NCBI GenBank assembly: GCA_011049595.1
Contig: DRHN01000134.1
Location: 1-32,679 of the forward strand
Length of the DNA: 32,679 nucleotides
Reading direction: 5' to 3'
Source: Spirochaetota bacterium
Lineage (GTDB): Bacteria; Spirochaetota; B62-G9; DRHN01
The notes under the pieces were generated by a model that was given only the letters and a program-made list of their open reading frames with translations, was not told where the DNA came from and searched no databases. Positions within the stretch are counted from its first letter, which is position 1. Every line of letters starts with the position of its first letter. This document shows positions 17,731-27,522 of the stretch, piece by piece. A program made the translations under genes and the position numbers.

Positions 17731-17804
17731 TAAATAGTTCCTGGTGACAACTTCGGCTACGACTAAAGTCTTCGCAAGTCCGGCGTGGCACCAGGAACTA
17801 ATTA
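17731..17804. repeat. Intergenic repeat copy C, 74-bp element with 16-bp terminal inverted repeats
   Basis: TAAATAGTTCCTGGTG at 17731-17746 versus CACCAGGAACTAATTA at 17789-17804 (15/16 inverted match), five bases after the xer stop codon. Confidence 0.85.
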
Positions 17805-17839
17805 TCGAGAATGCGGCTTGTCCGCGTTGAGGAGGATTT

Positions 17840-18397
17840 ATGGTTAAATCAACAACAATACTGGCTGTCCTGGCTAAGGAGGGCGTGGCAATGGGGGGAG
17901 ACGGTCAGGTAACGATAGGGCAAACAGTCATGAAGGGGAATGCCCGGAAAGTTCGGCGAATGTTTGACGGGAAGGTGCTGGCCGGTTTCGCGGGCGCGAC
18001 TGCTGACTCGTTTGCGCTGTTTGAAAAATTCGAGGGCAAACTGAATGAGTACAGCGGTGACCTCGCGAGAGCGGCGGTGGAGCTGGCAAAAGAGTGGAGG
18101 CTCGACAAGGTCCTGAGAAGGCTCGAAGCGCTCATGATCGTCTCAGACCTGGAGAATATGTTTTTAATTTCAGGCGCGGGAGATGTCATTAGGCCTGAAG
18201 ATGACGGCATACTCGCAATCGGGTCGGGCGGTGCATACGCTACAGCCGCGGCGAAAGCCTTTTTTAAATCCGGCGCTAAAATGTCCTTAAATGAGATTGT
18301 AACTGAATCGCTGAAAATTGCGGCTTCTATATGTATTTATACAAATGAGAATATTATTGTCGAGGAGATAACATGCGAAAACCGGAAGAAGAACTGA
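17840..18397 (+). CDS. hslV: ATP-dependent protease subunit HslV
   Basis: [62 protein letters not shown]. Confidence 0.96.
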   Translation: MVKSTTILAVLAKEGVAMGGDGQVTIGQTVMKGNARKVRRMFDGKVLAGFAGATADSFALFEKFEGKLNEYSGDLARAAVELAKEWRLDKVLRRLEALMIVSDLENMFLISGAGDVIRPEDDGILAIGSGGAYATAAAKAFFKSGAKMSLNEIVTESLKIAASICIYTNENIIVEEITCENRKKN

Positions 18398-19770
18398 CTC
18401 CAGTACAGATCGTCAAGGAGCTGGATACATATATCATAGGCCAGGAAAAAGCAAAAAAATCGGTTGCGATCGCTTTGCGTAACCGATACAGGAGAAAAAA
18501 ACTGCCGGAAGATTTAAGAGACGAGGTGGCGCCGAAAAATATTGTTATGATCGGACCCACGGGTGTTGGAAAAACCGAGATTGCCAGAAGATTGTCCAAT
18601 ATCAGCGGTGCGCCTTTTATCAAGGTCGAAGCAACCAAATACACCGAGATTGGATATGTGGGCAGGGATGTGGAGAGCATGATAAGGGACCTCACAAACA
18701 TTGCGGTAAACGATGTAAAAAAGGAACTTAGTGAAGAAGTGGAAGCGCTCGCGAAAGAAAGGGCTGAGGGAGATCTTCTTGACATCCTGCTCCCTCCTAT
18801 ATCATTTCCCCGTAATAAAAGCGCTGCCGCTGCACATGAAAGTCAGGATAAGGGTGTCGGTACCGCCGGGGCCAGTTCTGAAGAGAGAGGTACAAGGACC
18901 AGGGAACGATTCAGGGAGAAACTGAAAAACGGGGAGCTCGAGGACAAATTAGTTGAGATCGAGGTGAAACAGCCAAAAACCCAGGTCCTTGGTATGTTTG
19001 CCGGCACAGGCCTTGAAGACATGGACTCTAACCTTTCAAACATGTTCAGTAATATTTTTCCTGAAAAGAAGAAGAGAAAAAAGGTATCAATAAAAGAGGC
19101 AAGAAAGATACTGGAAGAGGAGGAAAAGGACAAGCTCATCGACATGGACAAGGTGGTCAAAATTGCTACCGAGAGAGTCGAACAGTCGGGGATCGTATTT
19201 CTCGACGAAATAGATAAGGTGGCAGGTAAGGGGAACAGCCATGGCCCTGATGTTTCAAGGGAAGGAGTGCAGAGAGACATCCTGCCCATTGTGGAAGGGT
19301 CTACAGTGACTACCAAGTACGGTGCGGTGAGGACCCACCATATTCTTTTTATAGCAGCCGGGGCTTTTCACATGAGCAAGCCGTCGGACCTGATACCCGA
19401 ACTTCAGGGGAGGTTCCCTATACGGGTGGAATTGAAAAGCCTGACAACAGAGGACCTTGAAAAAATACTTACACAGCCGAAAAACGCCCTGGTCAAGCAG
19501 TACTGCGCCCTGCTCGCGACCGAAGGAGTCACACTCGACTTTAAACCTGACGCGATAAAGGAGATCGCCAAGATCGCTACTTTTGTCAATTCGCAAACGG
19601 AAAACATAGGCGCCCGAAGGCTGTACACAATTATGGAGCTTCTCCTCGAGGATGTTTCATTTTCCGCGCCCGAACTAAGCGGCCAGACCATACCGGTAAC
19701 GGTCGATTATGTGCGCACGAGACTCAAAGAAATCCTGGAAAACAAGGATCTGTCAAGGTACATTCTTTAA
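18373..19770 (+). CDS. hslU: HslU ATPase subunit of HslUV
   Basis: [79 protein letters not shown]. Confidence 0.97.
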   Translation: MRKPEEELTPVQIVKELDTYIIGQEKAKKSVAIALRNRYRRKKLPEDLRDEVAPKNIVMIGPTGVGKTEIARRLSNISGAPFIKVEATKYTEIGYVGRDVESMIRDLTNIAVNDVKKELSEEVEALAKERAEGDLLDILLPPISFPRNKSAAAAHESQDKGVGTAGASSEERGTRTRERFREKLKNGELEDKLVEIEVKQPKTQVLGMFAGTGLEDMDSNLSNMFSNIFPEKKKRKKVSIKEARKILEEEEKDKLIDMDKVVKIATERVEQSGIVFLDEIDKVAGKGNSHGPDVSREGVQRDILPIVEGSTVTTKYGAVRTHHILFIAAGAFHMSKPSDLIPELQGRFPIRVELKSLTTEDLEKILTQPKNALVKQYCALLATEGVTLDFKPDAIKEIAKIATFVNSQTENIGARRLYTIMELLLEDVSFSAPELSGQTIPVTVDYVRTRLKEILENKDLSRYIL

Positions 19771-19822
19771 GTACGAGATCAAAATTTTGTGAGATATGGT
19801 GAACAACGGCCTGTTAAGGGTT

Positions 19823-19851
19823 TTGTTATTTTACCGAGAATGTAATATAGA
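19823..19851 (+). promoter_or_regulatory. Candidate sigma70-type promoter upstream of flgB
   Basis: TTGTTA - 17 nt - TATAGA about 42 bp before the flgB ATG. Confidence 0.4.
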
Positions 19852-19893
19852 TAATGCTTGAATCGGGTTTATACCGGAAAAGGGGTTGGATAT

Positions 19894-20310
19894 ATGTTTT
19901 TGGATTCCGGGTTTATGAAGACAATAGATATACTTCAGCGGACGATGTCAACCTCTGTTCTGCGTCAGGAGGTAATTGCGGACAACGTTGCCAATGCCGA
20001 CACACCGCATTTTAAGAGAAGAGAAGTTGCCTTTGAAAGCGAACTGAACCGGGCCCTCAAGTCATATGACCCCGAACCCTTCCCGGCAGCTCTCACAAAC
20101 CGAATGCATATACCTTTTTACAGACCTAAAAATTATAGAGAGGTAAAACCGTTTGTCCACCTGGAGTACGCGACATCATACAGAAATGACGGCAATAATG
20201 TCGATATCGAAAAAGAAATGGTGGACGCCAGGGAGAATGCACTCAGGTATATGGCGATGGCCCAGATGACAAACGGTAAACTCAGGCTGCTGTCTATAGT
20301 GCTCAGGTAA
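19894..20310 (+). CDS. flgB: Flagellar basal-body rod protein FlgB
   Basis: MKTIDILQRTMSTSVLRQEVIADNVANADTPHFKRREVAFESEL; start placed at the ATG at 19894. Confidence 0.95.
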   Translation: MFLDSGFMKTIDILQRTMSTSVLRQEVIADNVANADTPHFKRREVAFESELNRALKSYDPEPFPAALTNRMHIPFYRPKNYREVKPFVHLEYATSYRNDGNNVDIEKEMVDARENALRYMAMAQMTNGKLRLLSIVLR

Positions 20311-20320
20311 GGAGTTTTAG

Positions 20321-20779
20321 ATGGGTATTTTCACTTCAATAAATATTGCTTCCACCGGTCTCACGGCCCAGAGACTCAGGATGGATGTGATTTCAAATAA
20401 TATCGCTAATGCCAACACGACCCGTACGACGGACGGTGAGGCATTCAGGAGAAAGAGAGTGATCCTGAGACCACGAAATGATCAGCCGGAATTCAGGACA
20501 AGATTTCTTCCTCAGTCACTCTGGCACGGTATGGGAGAAGGTGTCAGGGCGATCAAGATCGAAGAGGATAGATCACCCGCCCGGCTGGTGTACGACCCTA
20601 CACATCCGGACGCGGTAAAGAGCGGCCAGCTGAAGGGTTATGTTAAATATCCGAATGTAAATGTGGTAACTGAAATGGTGGACATGATTTCTGCCAGCAG
20701 GGCATATGAAGCGAACGTTACCGTCATTCAGAACTCGGGCCAGATGTTTATGAAAGGATTGGAAATCGGGTCCAGATAA
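20321..20779 (+). CDS. flgC: Flagellar basal-body rod protein FlgC
   Basis: SINIASTGLTAQRLRMDVISNNIANANTTRT; VNVVTEMVDMISASRAYEANVTVIQNSGQMF. Confidence 0.96.
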   Translation: MGIFTSINIASTGLTAQRLRMDVISNNIANANTTRTTDGEAFRRKRVILRPRNDQPEFRTRFLPQSLWHGMGEGVRAIKIEEDRSPARLVYDPTHPDAVKSGQLKGYVKYPNVNVVTEMVDMISASRAYEANVTVIQNSGQMFMKGLEIGSR

Positions 20780-20820
20780 CCCGGATTTCACGAACATAAT
20801 ATATTTTTACGGAGGAAGCG

Positions 20821-21156
20821 ATGTTGAGTTTTACTGGAGCGGAAGGTGACCTGGTTTCATTAAATGCTACAAATAAAGCACATTTCGGTTTTTCGGGCGG
20901 GAAACTTAAAGCAGGCAGTAAAAGTGACGACTTTGCCACTGGTTTTGCGAATGCCTTAAAGGAAGCTTTTTATAATGTCAATGATCTTCAGAGAGAGTCC
21001 GAGGAGCTCACCAGAGCCCTTGCTGTAAGACCCGACACTGTTGAAATACACGATGTTACGATAGCTGCCGAGAAAGCGAGGATAGCGCTTCTCTTCACAA
21101 AATCTATCGTCGACAAAATGACTCAAGCCTACAAGGAGCTCATTAACATGAGATAA
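20821..21156 (+). CDS. fliE: Flagellar hook-basal body protein FliE
   Basis: C-terminal DTVEIHDVTIAAEKARIALLFTKSIVDKMTQAYKELINMR; position between flgC and fliF. Confidence 0.93.
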   Translation: MLSFTGAEGDLVSLNATNKAHFGFSGGKLKAGSKSDDFATGFANALKEAFYNVNDLQRESEELTRALAVRPDTVEIHDVTIAAEKARIALLFTKSIVDKMTQAYKELINMR

Positions 21157-21199
21157 CCGCGCAGGCATTTATTGAGTTTTAGTTTTTTGGGAGGGGACC

Positions 21200-22903
21200 A
21201 TGGATGCGTTTTTAAAAAGAATACTCGAATATGCAAAAAATTTATTATCGAAATTATCTCAAACTCAGAAACTGATACTTATAGGTGTTGGTGCTCTCGT
21301 AATTGTAGGTTTCTTTTTTCTCATCTCATTTTCATCAAAACAAACTGAGGCCCTTCTTTTTCAATCTCCTCTTGAGCAGTTTGACTTTGTAAGGATCACA
21401 AACAAACTTACGGAATGGAACGCGGATTACAATTCCCGGGACGGCAAGTATATCGTTGTGCCGGATGAAAACACTGGAGCCTATCTGAGGATGAAAATTG
21501 GCCAGGCCGGGATCCTGCCTGCCGGTATCAAGGGATGGGAGTTGTTCGATACACAGGCCTGGACCACCACGGATTTTGAAAGGGATATCAATAAAAGAAG
21601 GGCGATAATCGGGGAGATCACACGGCACATAAAGCTTCTGGATGACGTGGAGGATGTGAGCATCCAGGTCACGATGCCTGAAGCCCAGCTTTACATAGAC
21701 AATGAAGAGCCTTTTACTGCATCCGTGATCATTACCCCGTCGCCATTTTCTGACATTATTACAAACAAGAAAAAGATCCAGGGGATAATAGATTTGATCG
21801 CCTTTGGAGTTGACAGGCTGAAACCTGAAAACGTTGTTGTCACAGATAACCATGGAAATATTCTTTCCGATTTTGATGCTGATGAGGATGTAAACTACCT
21901 GACAAGGGCAAAAGAAGAGTGGAAGATCAAGGAAAAACTCAGGTTAAAGACGCAAAGCGAGATCAGCAGCAAATTAAAAGGTGTTCTTGGAGAGGACAAG
22001 GTGGATGTGGCTGTGGAAATTGAATTGGATTTTGACCAGAAGAAAATAGAGAAAACCGAGTTTATTCCTATTGTAAAAAGACAGGACAACCCTGAAACCC
22101 CTTATGATGAAACCGAAGTCGTGCTCAATGTAATAAGGAGTGAAAAAGATACATCGGAATATTTTGAAGGTGTAGGATTTGTCCCTGAGGGTCCCCCCGG
22201 GGTTGAGCCGAATATTCCACCGGGCTACAAGGAAGCAATGGGGGAGGGCACCAAGTATGAAAAAACTGAAAATGTAAAAAACTATGAGGTCAGCCAGCAG
22301 ATTTCATATATTGAATCCTCACCATATAAATTGAAAAGGGTTTCAGTTGCGGTGTGGGTGGACGGGAGCTGGAAAAAAGTCTTCGATGAAAACGGGAAAC
22401 CTGTAATTACTCTGGAAGGGGTGATAGAGCGGGAATATTTACCAAGGACCCCCGAAGAGCTTAAAACTTTTGAAGAAGTAGTGAAAGCGGCGATCGGGTT
22501 CAATCCGGCCCGCAAGGACACTGTCGTGGTCAAAAATATTCAGTTTGACAGGACAGGGGAGTTCGCACTGGAAGACGCCTATTTAAAGAAGAGAGCCCAG
22601 ATGCGTAAAACCCTGCTTTCAGCGCTTATAGCATTGTTCTCAATATTTATTGTCACCCTTGCTTACAGGGCGGCAGCGCGGGAAGTATCGCGTAGAAAGA
22701 GGATCAAAGAGGAGGAGCTCGCTCGCCAGCAGCAGCTTATGAGAGAGGCGGCGCTGAAATCAGCGGAAGAGGAAGGCGCCGAAGTCGAGCTTGCACCCGA
22801 AGAGAAGGCAAGACTCGAAATGCAGGAAAACGTCATGAATTTGGCCAGGGACCACCCCGAAGAGGTAGCGAAACTCATCAGGACCTGGCTTGCCGAAGAG
22901 TGA
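21200..22903 (+). CDS. fliF: Flagellar MS-ring protein FliF
   Basis: 567 aa with N- and C-terminal TM segments; LDDVEDVSIQVTMPEAQLYIDNEEPFTASVIITPSP (secretin/YscJ-like ring domain). Confidence 0.95.
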   Translation: MDAFLKRILEYAKNLLSKLSQTQKLILIGVGALVIVGFFFLISFSSKQTEALLFQSPLEQFDFVRITNKLTEWNADYNSRDGKYIVVPDENTGAYLRMKIGQAGILPAGIKGWELFDTQAWTTTDFERDINKRRAIIGEITRHIKLLDDVEDVSIQVTMPEAQLYIDNEEPFTASVIITPSPFSDIITNKKKIQGIIDLIAFGVDRLKPENVVVTDNHGNILSDFDADEDVNYLTRAKEEWKIKEKLRLKTQSEISSKLKGVLGEDKVDVAVEIELDFDQKKIEKTEFIPIVKRQDNPETPYDETEVVLNVIRSEKDTSEYFEGVGFVPEGPPGVEPNIPPGYKEAMGEGTKYEKTENVKNYEVSQQISYIESSPYKLKRVSVAVWVDGSWKKVFDENGKPVITLEGVIEREYLPRTPEELKTFEEVVKAAIGFNPARKDTVVVKNIQFDRTGEFALEDAYLKKRAQMRKTLLSALIALFSIFIVTLAYRAAAREVSRRKRIKEEELARQQQLMREAALKSAEEEGAEVELAPEEKARLEMQENVMNLARDHPEEVAKLIRTWLAEE

Positions 22904-22968
22904 TAGATAAATTAAAGAATAACCGATTGTACAGCAAAAGGTTTTATTGAGAACAGGAGGATGAAAAG

Positions 22969-24021
22969 ATGGCAAAATCTGGCCCAAAACAAATACAGCC
23001 ACAGCAGGTGTCAGTCGGCAAACGGACACTCAACGGGAGACAGAAAGCCGCGGTCTTTCTGGTGACTCTGGGTTCGGAAGTATCCGCGGAAATATTCAAA
23101 CATCTCCGGGAGGATGAGATCGAGCAGCTCACCTTTGAGATCGCACGTTTAGAGACAGTGGATGCCGGGGAGAGGGACAAGGTTCTCATGGAGTTTCAGG
23201 AACTGATGATGGCCCAGGACTTCATAGCTTCCGGAGGGCTGGATTATGCGAGAGACCTGCTTGAAAGGGCGCTTGGTTCACAGAAAGCTATCGATATAAT
23301 AAACAGGCTGACATCCTCATTGCAGGTGAGGCCTTTTGATTTTATAAGAAGAACCGACCCGAGCCATCTTTTGAACTTTATACAGGGCGAGCATCCTCAG
23401 ACTATCGCTCTGATCCTTGCCTATCTCGAGCCCAACAAGTCTTCGATCATCCTGGGTGCTCTTCCCGATGAGATACAGGCCGATGTCGCAAAGAGGATCG
23501 CGACAATGGATAGGACCTCTCCGGATGTGCTCCGCGAAGTGGAAAGAGTGCTCGAGAAGAAATTATCCACACTGGCCAGTGAAGATTACACGGCTGCCGG
23601 AGGAATAGGAACGGTTGTTGATATTCTCAACCTTGTTGACAGAAGCACAGAGAAAACGATCATCGAATCACTGGAAGAGGACGATCCTGAACTGGCTGAA
23701 GAGATAAAGAAGAGGATGTTTATATTTGATGATATTGTGCTGCTTGACGACAGGGCGATCCAAAAAGTCCTCCGCGAGGTGGATACCCAGGACCTTTCAA
23801 AGGCGCTTAAGGGTGTGGATTCGGAAGTCCAGGATAAGATATATAGAAATATGAGTAAACGGGCGAGCAGTCTGCTGAAGGAAGACATGGAGTTTATGGG
23901 TCCTGTGAGGTTAAAGGATGTGGAAGAGGCGCAGCAGAAGATCGTTAGTATAATTAGAAAGCTGGAAGAGGCTGGTGAAATTGTGGTTGCCAGAGCAGGT
24001 GAGGACGAGCTTGTCGTATGA
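22969..24021 (+). CDS. fliG: Flagellar motor switch protein FliG
   Basis: QKAAVFLVTLGSEVSAEIFKHLREDEIEQLTFEIA, EHPQTIALILAYLEPNKSSIIL, FIFDDIVLLDDRAIQKVLREVD. Confidence 0.97.
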   Translation: MAKSGPKQIQPQQVSVGKRTLNGRQKAAVFLVTLGSEVSAEIFKHLREDEIEQLTFEIARLETVDAGERDKVLMEFQELMMAQDFIASGGLDYARDLLERALGSQKAIDIINRLTSSLQVRPFDFIRRTDPSHLLNFIQGEHPQTIALILAYLEPNKSSIILGALPDEIQADVAKRIATMDRTSPDVLREVERVLEKKLSTLASEDYTAAGGIGTVVDILNLVDRSTEKTIIESLEEDDPELAEEIKKRMFIFDDIVLLDDRAIQKVLREVDTQDLSKALKGVDSEVQDKIYRNMSKRASSLLKEDMEFMGPVRLKDVEEAQQKIVSIIRKLEEAGEIVVARAGEDELVV

Positions 24022-24089
24022 TCTGAACCTTGTGTTATTTCCAGGGCCGGCCGGGCCAGGTAAATACTATTTTTTGTTCGGAGGCGCTT

Positions 24090-25010
24090 TTGGCAAAGAA
24101 AATATTTAAATCCTATGAAATAAAAGTAGCCGAATCTAGGGTGTTGATCCCCCCTCCGCGTATATTTTCAGAGCAGAAAAAAGTGGAGGAAGTAATAGAG
24201 GAAGTGGAGGAGATAGGTGAGTTTCAACCGCTTGAAGAATCGGTTGAGGTTGAGACCCGTGACATCGAAACTGAAAGAGAAGAACTGCTTGAACTGGCTA
24301 AAAGAGAAACAGAGGAGGCCCTGCAGCAGGCCGGGATCATAAAAGAGGAAGCCGAACAAGAGGCTTTTAAAATATTGCAGAAGAAGAGTGTTGAAGTGAG
24401 GAAACTGAAGGAGGAAGCTCAGGAAGAAGCAGAGATAATACTAAAGGATGCGAAAAACGAAGCTGCCCGGCTGGAGAATGAGGCAAAGGCGAAGGCTGAC
24501 GCAATCGTCCAGGAAACAAGAGATAAAGCTGTCGAGGAAGGAAAGGACGAAGGGTATAAAAAGGGTGAAGAAGAGGTGAACAGGCTCATCGAAAGGGTCC
24601 ATGCTATTATAAACGCCGCCATCGACAATAAAAAGAACATTATAGAAAATACCGAAGAACAGCTTGTAGATCTGGTCCTTTTAATTGCCAGGAAAGTTGT
24701 AAAGGTAATTTCGGAGATGGAAAAAGACGTGGTTATTGAAAACGTCAGGGAAGCTTTGAAAAAGCTGGGAAAAGAAACAGAGATCGTTATAAAGGTCAAC
24801 ACCAAGGACCTGGATCTCACAACAAAAAATAAACGTAATTTTATATCCATGGTCGAGTCTCTTGAGCGGGTTAGAGTAGAAGAGGATGACCGGATAACCC
24901 GCGGTGGCTGTATCATAGAGACTTCTCTCGGAGATATCGACGCCAGGGTACAGACACAGCTTCAGGCAATTGAGGAAAAGATCAGGGAGCTTGTGCCGAT
25001 AAAAGGGTGA
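24090..25010 (+). CDS. fliH: Flagellar assembly protein FliH (TTG start)
   Basis: Coiled-coil middle and C-terminal FliH domain; ggaggcg RBS at 24079 precedes TTG at 24090 (LAKKIFKSYEI...). Confidence 0.9.
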   Translation: MAKKIFKSYEIKVAESRVLIPPPRIFSEQKKVEEVIEEVEEIGEFQPLEESVEVETRDIETEREELLELAKRETEEALQQAGIIKEEAEQEAFKILQKKSVEVRKLKEEAQEEAEIILKDAKNEAARLENEAKAKADAIVQETRDKAVEEGKDEGYKKGEEEVNRLIERVHAIINAAIDNKKNIIENTEEQLVDLVLLIARKVVKVISEMEKDVVIENVREALKKLGKETEIVIKVNTKDLDLTTKNKRNFISMVESLERVRVEEDDRITRGGCIIETSLGDIDARVQTQLQAIEEKIRELVPIKG

Positions 25011-25051
25011 TTTTATCGGACCGGGTATCAATATATTGCGCAGGAACATAA

Positions 25052-26377
25052 ATGGTTCAGAGAATTTTCGATAAATATGTGACCGCGGTTGAGCAGCTTG
25101 AAACCGTTGTCTATGAAGGAACGGTCAGTAAAGCGGTCGGTCTCCTAATTGAAAGCAAAGGGCCTCTTGCCGGCGTCGGGGAAATGTGCAGGGTAATTCT
25201 CCCTGAAAAAGGAAAAGAGGTCCCTGCCGAGGTCGTAGGGTTCAAGAACGGAATAACGCTTCTATTTCCCTATGATAACGACAGCGGCATTAAATCGGGC
25301 TTGAGGGTTGTTGCCACGGGAAAACCGCTTTCCGCGAAAGTCGGGGATGCGCTTTTAGGCAGAGTGATAAACACTCTCGGTAAACCGATTGACGATAAAG
25401 GTCCCGTTTATTATGATCAGGAATATCCAATATTCAATACCCCCCCCCACGTGCTTAAAAGAAGAAGGATCACGGAGGTACTCGCGACAGGTATCAAATC
25501 GATCGATGGGTGTCTTACGATAGGAAAGGGGCAGAGGCTGGGGATATTTTCAGGCAGCGGTGTAGGCAAAAGTACACTTCTTGGAATGATCGCGAAGCAT
25601 ACGGCAGCGGATGTAAATGTTATTGCACTTATAGGAGAGAGGGGCCGGGAGGTCCGGGATTTTATCGAAGGGGACCTGGGCGAAGAGGGGATGGAGCGGT
25701 CGGTTGTCGTGGTAGCTACCTCCGATCAGGCGCCTATATCCAGGATAAGGGGCGCATATCTGGCTATGGCTGTTGCCGAATATTTCAGGGACCAGGGAAA
25801 AGATGTCCTTTTTATGATGGATTCCATTACTAGGTTCGCGCGTGCGCAGCGTGAAATAGGGCTCGCTGTCGGTGAACCTCCGGCGACAAAAGGATACACA
25901 CCGAGTGTTTTTTCTATATTACCGAAACTGCTCGAGAGAAGCGGTATGGCGCAGTCAGGGTCAATCACAGGGATATTCACAGTCCTTGTAGAGGGTGACG
26001 ATATAAATGAACCTGTGTCCGATGCAGTTAGAGGGGTTCTTGACGGTCATATAGTACTTTCCAGAGACCTTGCTCAGAAGAACCAGTACCCGGCTGTGGA
26101 TGTGCTGGCCAGCATCAGCAGGCTGATGCCCTACATCACTTCCGAGAAGCATAAAAGAGCAATAGGCAAGCTCAAACAGGTCCTGGCCTATTATTACGAT
26201 ACAGAAGATCTGATCCAGATCGGGGCGTATGTAAAAGGTTCTGATAAGAGAATTGACTGGGCAGTCGAAAAAATTGACGACGTGACTCGATTTTTAATGC
26301 AGGGTGTGGATGAGGATTTCAGCTTTCAGGATATTCAAAGCGGGCTTTTTGAGATATTTGATGGTGAAGGGGAATAA
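25052..26377 (+). CDS. fliI: Flagellum-specific ATPase FliI
   Basis: IFSGSGVGKSTLLGMIAKHTAADVNVIALIGERGREV, DVLFMMDSITRFARAQREIGLAVGEPPATKGYTPSVF. Confidence 0.97.
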   Translation: MVQRIFDKYVTAVEQLETVVYEGTVSKAVGLLIESKGPLAGVGEMCRVILPEKGKEVPAEVVGFKNGITLLFPYDNDSGIKSGLRVVATGKPLSAKVGDALLGRVINTLGKPIDDKGPVYYDQEYPIFNTPPHVLKRRRITEVLATGIKSIDGCLTIGKGQRLGIFSGSGVGKSTLLGMIAKHTAADVNVIALIGERGREVRDFIEGDLGEEGMERSVVVVATSDQAPISRIRGAYLAMAVAEYFRDQGKDVLFMMDSITRFARAQREIGLAVGEPPATKGYTPSVFSILPKLLERSGMAQSGSITGIFTVLVEGDDINEPVSDAVRGVLDGHIVLSRDLAQKNQYPAVDVLASISRLMPYITSEKHKRAIGKLKQVLAYYYDTEDLIQIGAYVKGSDKRIDWAVEKIDDVTRFLMQGVDEDFSFQDIQSGLFEIFDGEGE

Positions 26378-26380
26378 TGG

Positions 26381-26857
26381 TTGGAGAAGTTTGTATTCAG
26401 GCTTGAAAATGTGCTGAAACTGCGTAAAAGAATGGAAGAGCGCATTCAGCTGGAGTTCGCAAAGAAGAGGGCTGAGCTTTTAAAGGTCGACATTGAAGTC
26501 GATAGATCCAGGGACACTCTTTCAAATTTTGTCAACGAGAACCTGCGGATGGAAGGCACATTTTTAGCTTCAGAGATATTGGCTGTTGATAATTATATTC
26601 ACAGGGTCAGAGGAAGGATCCGGCAGTTGAAGGACCTTCGCATGGAAAAAGAGGATGAAGTAAACAGCGCGCTGGGGGTTCTCAAAGACGCAAGAAAATC
26701 AAGGAAAGTTATTGAGAACCTCAAGGAAAGGAAATACAGGAAGTATCTGGAGAAGCTGAACAGAGAGGAGAATGATGATATGGATGACATAACACAAAAT
26801 ATTGGTTTAAATATAGAGAAGCTGACCATAGATGATATTGTGTTGGAGGATATGTAA
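26381..26857 (+). CDS. fliJ: Flagellar FliJ/FlbA-like protein
   Basis: 158-aa coiled-coil, FVFRLENVLKLRKRMEERIQLEFAKKRAELL; position after fliI. Confidence 0.85.
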   Translation: MEKFVFRLENVLKLRKRMEERIQLEFAKKRAELLKVDIEVDRSRDTLSNFVNENLRMEGTFLASEILAVDNYIHRVRGRIRQLKDLRMEKEDEVNSALGVLKDARKSRKVIENLKERKYRKYLEKLNREENDDMDDITQNIGLNIEKLTIDDIVLEDM

Positions 26858-27510
26858 TGTCAGAAAGCAGCGTATTTCAGAATATTGGAAACGTACTTTC
26901 GAGAATAGATGAAATTAAAAGAAAATATGGTGTAAATAAAACAGTTGCATACCCGGGTTTTGATTACTGGCTGGACAGGGAAATGCAGATTGAGCATGAA
27001 GAGGATGCCGTTGAAAACCTGCAGCTTGAAAAAAGTGTTGAAGAAACAGCCCCGGCGCGGGAAATACCGCTTATAAAAAATATGAACACCGGCAGCGGCA
27101 CGAAAGAGGATACAGCACAGAATACTGACATGTTCGATGATATAATCAGAAAGGCTTCCCAAAGATTCATGGTCCCGGAGCAGTTGATCAGTGCCGTAAT
27201 AAAACAGGAATCCGACTTCGATCAGACCGCTGTTTCGCCGAAAGGCGCCATGGGGCTTATGCAGTTAATGCCTGCGACCGCGACTTTTTTAGGGGTCGAA
27301 GATCCGTTCAATGCTGAAGAAAACATTTTTGGAGGAACACAATATCTAAGAGAGCTCATAAATCTGTATAACGGAAACCTGAACAAAGCGCTGGCTGCGT
27401 ATAATGCCGGTCCTCAGAGAGTAGGAGAGGATATTCCCGATATTCCTGAAACAAAGGACTTCATACAATCAGTGCTTGATTATTACAATGCGTTTTCTAA
27501 ATACGATTAA
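26857..27510 (+). CDS. Lytic transglycosylase (SLT domain), flagellar-operon encoded
   Basis: VPEQLISAVIKQESDFDQTAVSPKGAMGLMQLMPATATFLGVEDPFNAEENIFGGTQYLRELINLYNGNLNKALAAYNAGPQRV. Confidence 0.93.
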   Translation: MSESSVFQNIGNVLSRIDEIKRKYGVNKTVAYPGFDYWLDREMQIEHEEDAVENLQLEKSVEETAPAREIPLIKNMNTGSGTKEDTAQNTDMFDDIIRKASQRFMVPEQLISAVIKQESDFDQTAVSPKGAMGLMQLMPATATFLGVEDPFNAEENIFGGTQYLRELINLYNGNLNKALAAYNAGPQRVGEDIPDIPETKDFIQSVLDYYNAFSKYD

Positions 27511-27522
27511 CCGGAGAGAAAA

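Noticed and set aside
17840-17860. HslV with extra residues before the catalytic Thr (MVKS-TT)
   Set aside because: Short pre-Thr extensions are known in spirochaete and Bacillus HslV proteins; not unusual.
18843-19316. 157-aa reverse-strand ORF
   Set aside because: Antisense to hslU; shadow ORF.
21335-21853. 172-aa reverse-strand ORF
   Set aside because: Antisense to fliF; shadow ORF.
24419-24916. 165-aa reverse-strand ORF
   Set aside because: Antisense to fliH; Ser/Phe-rich shadow of an Asp/Glu/Lys-rich coiled coil.
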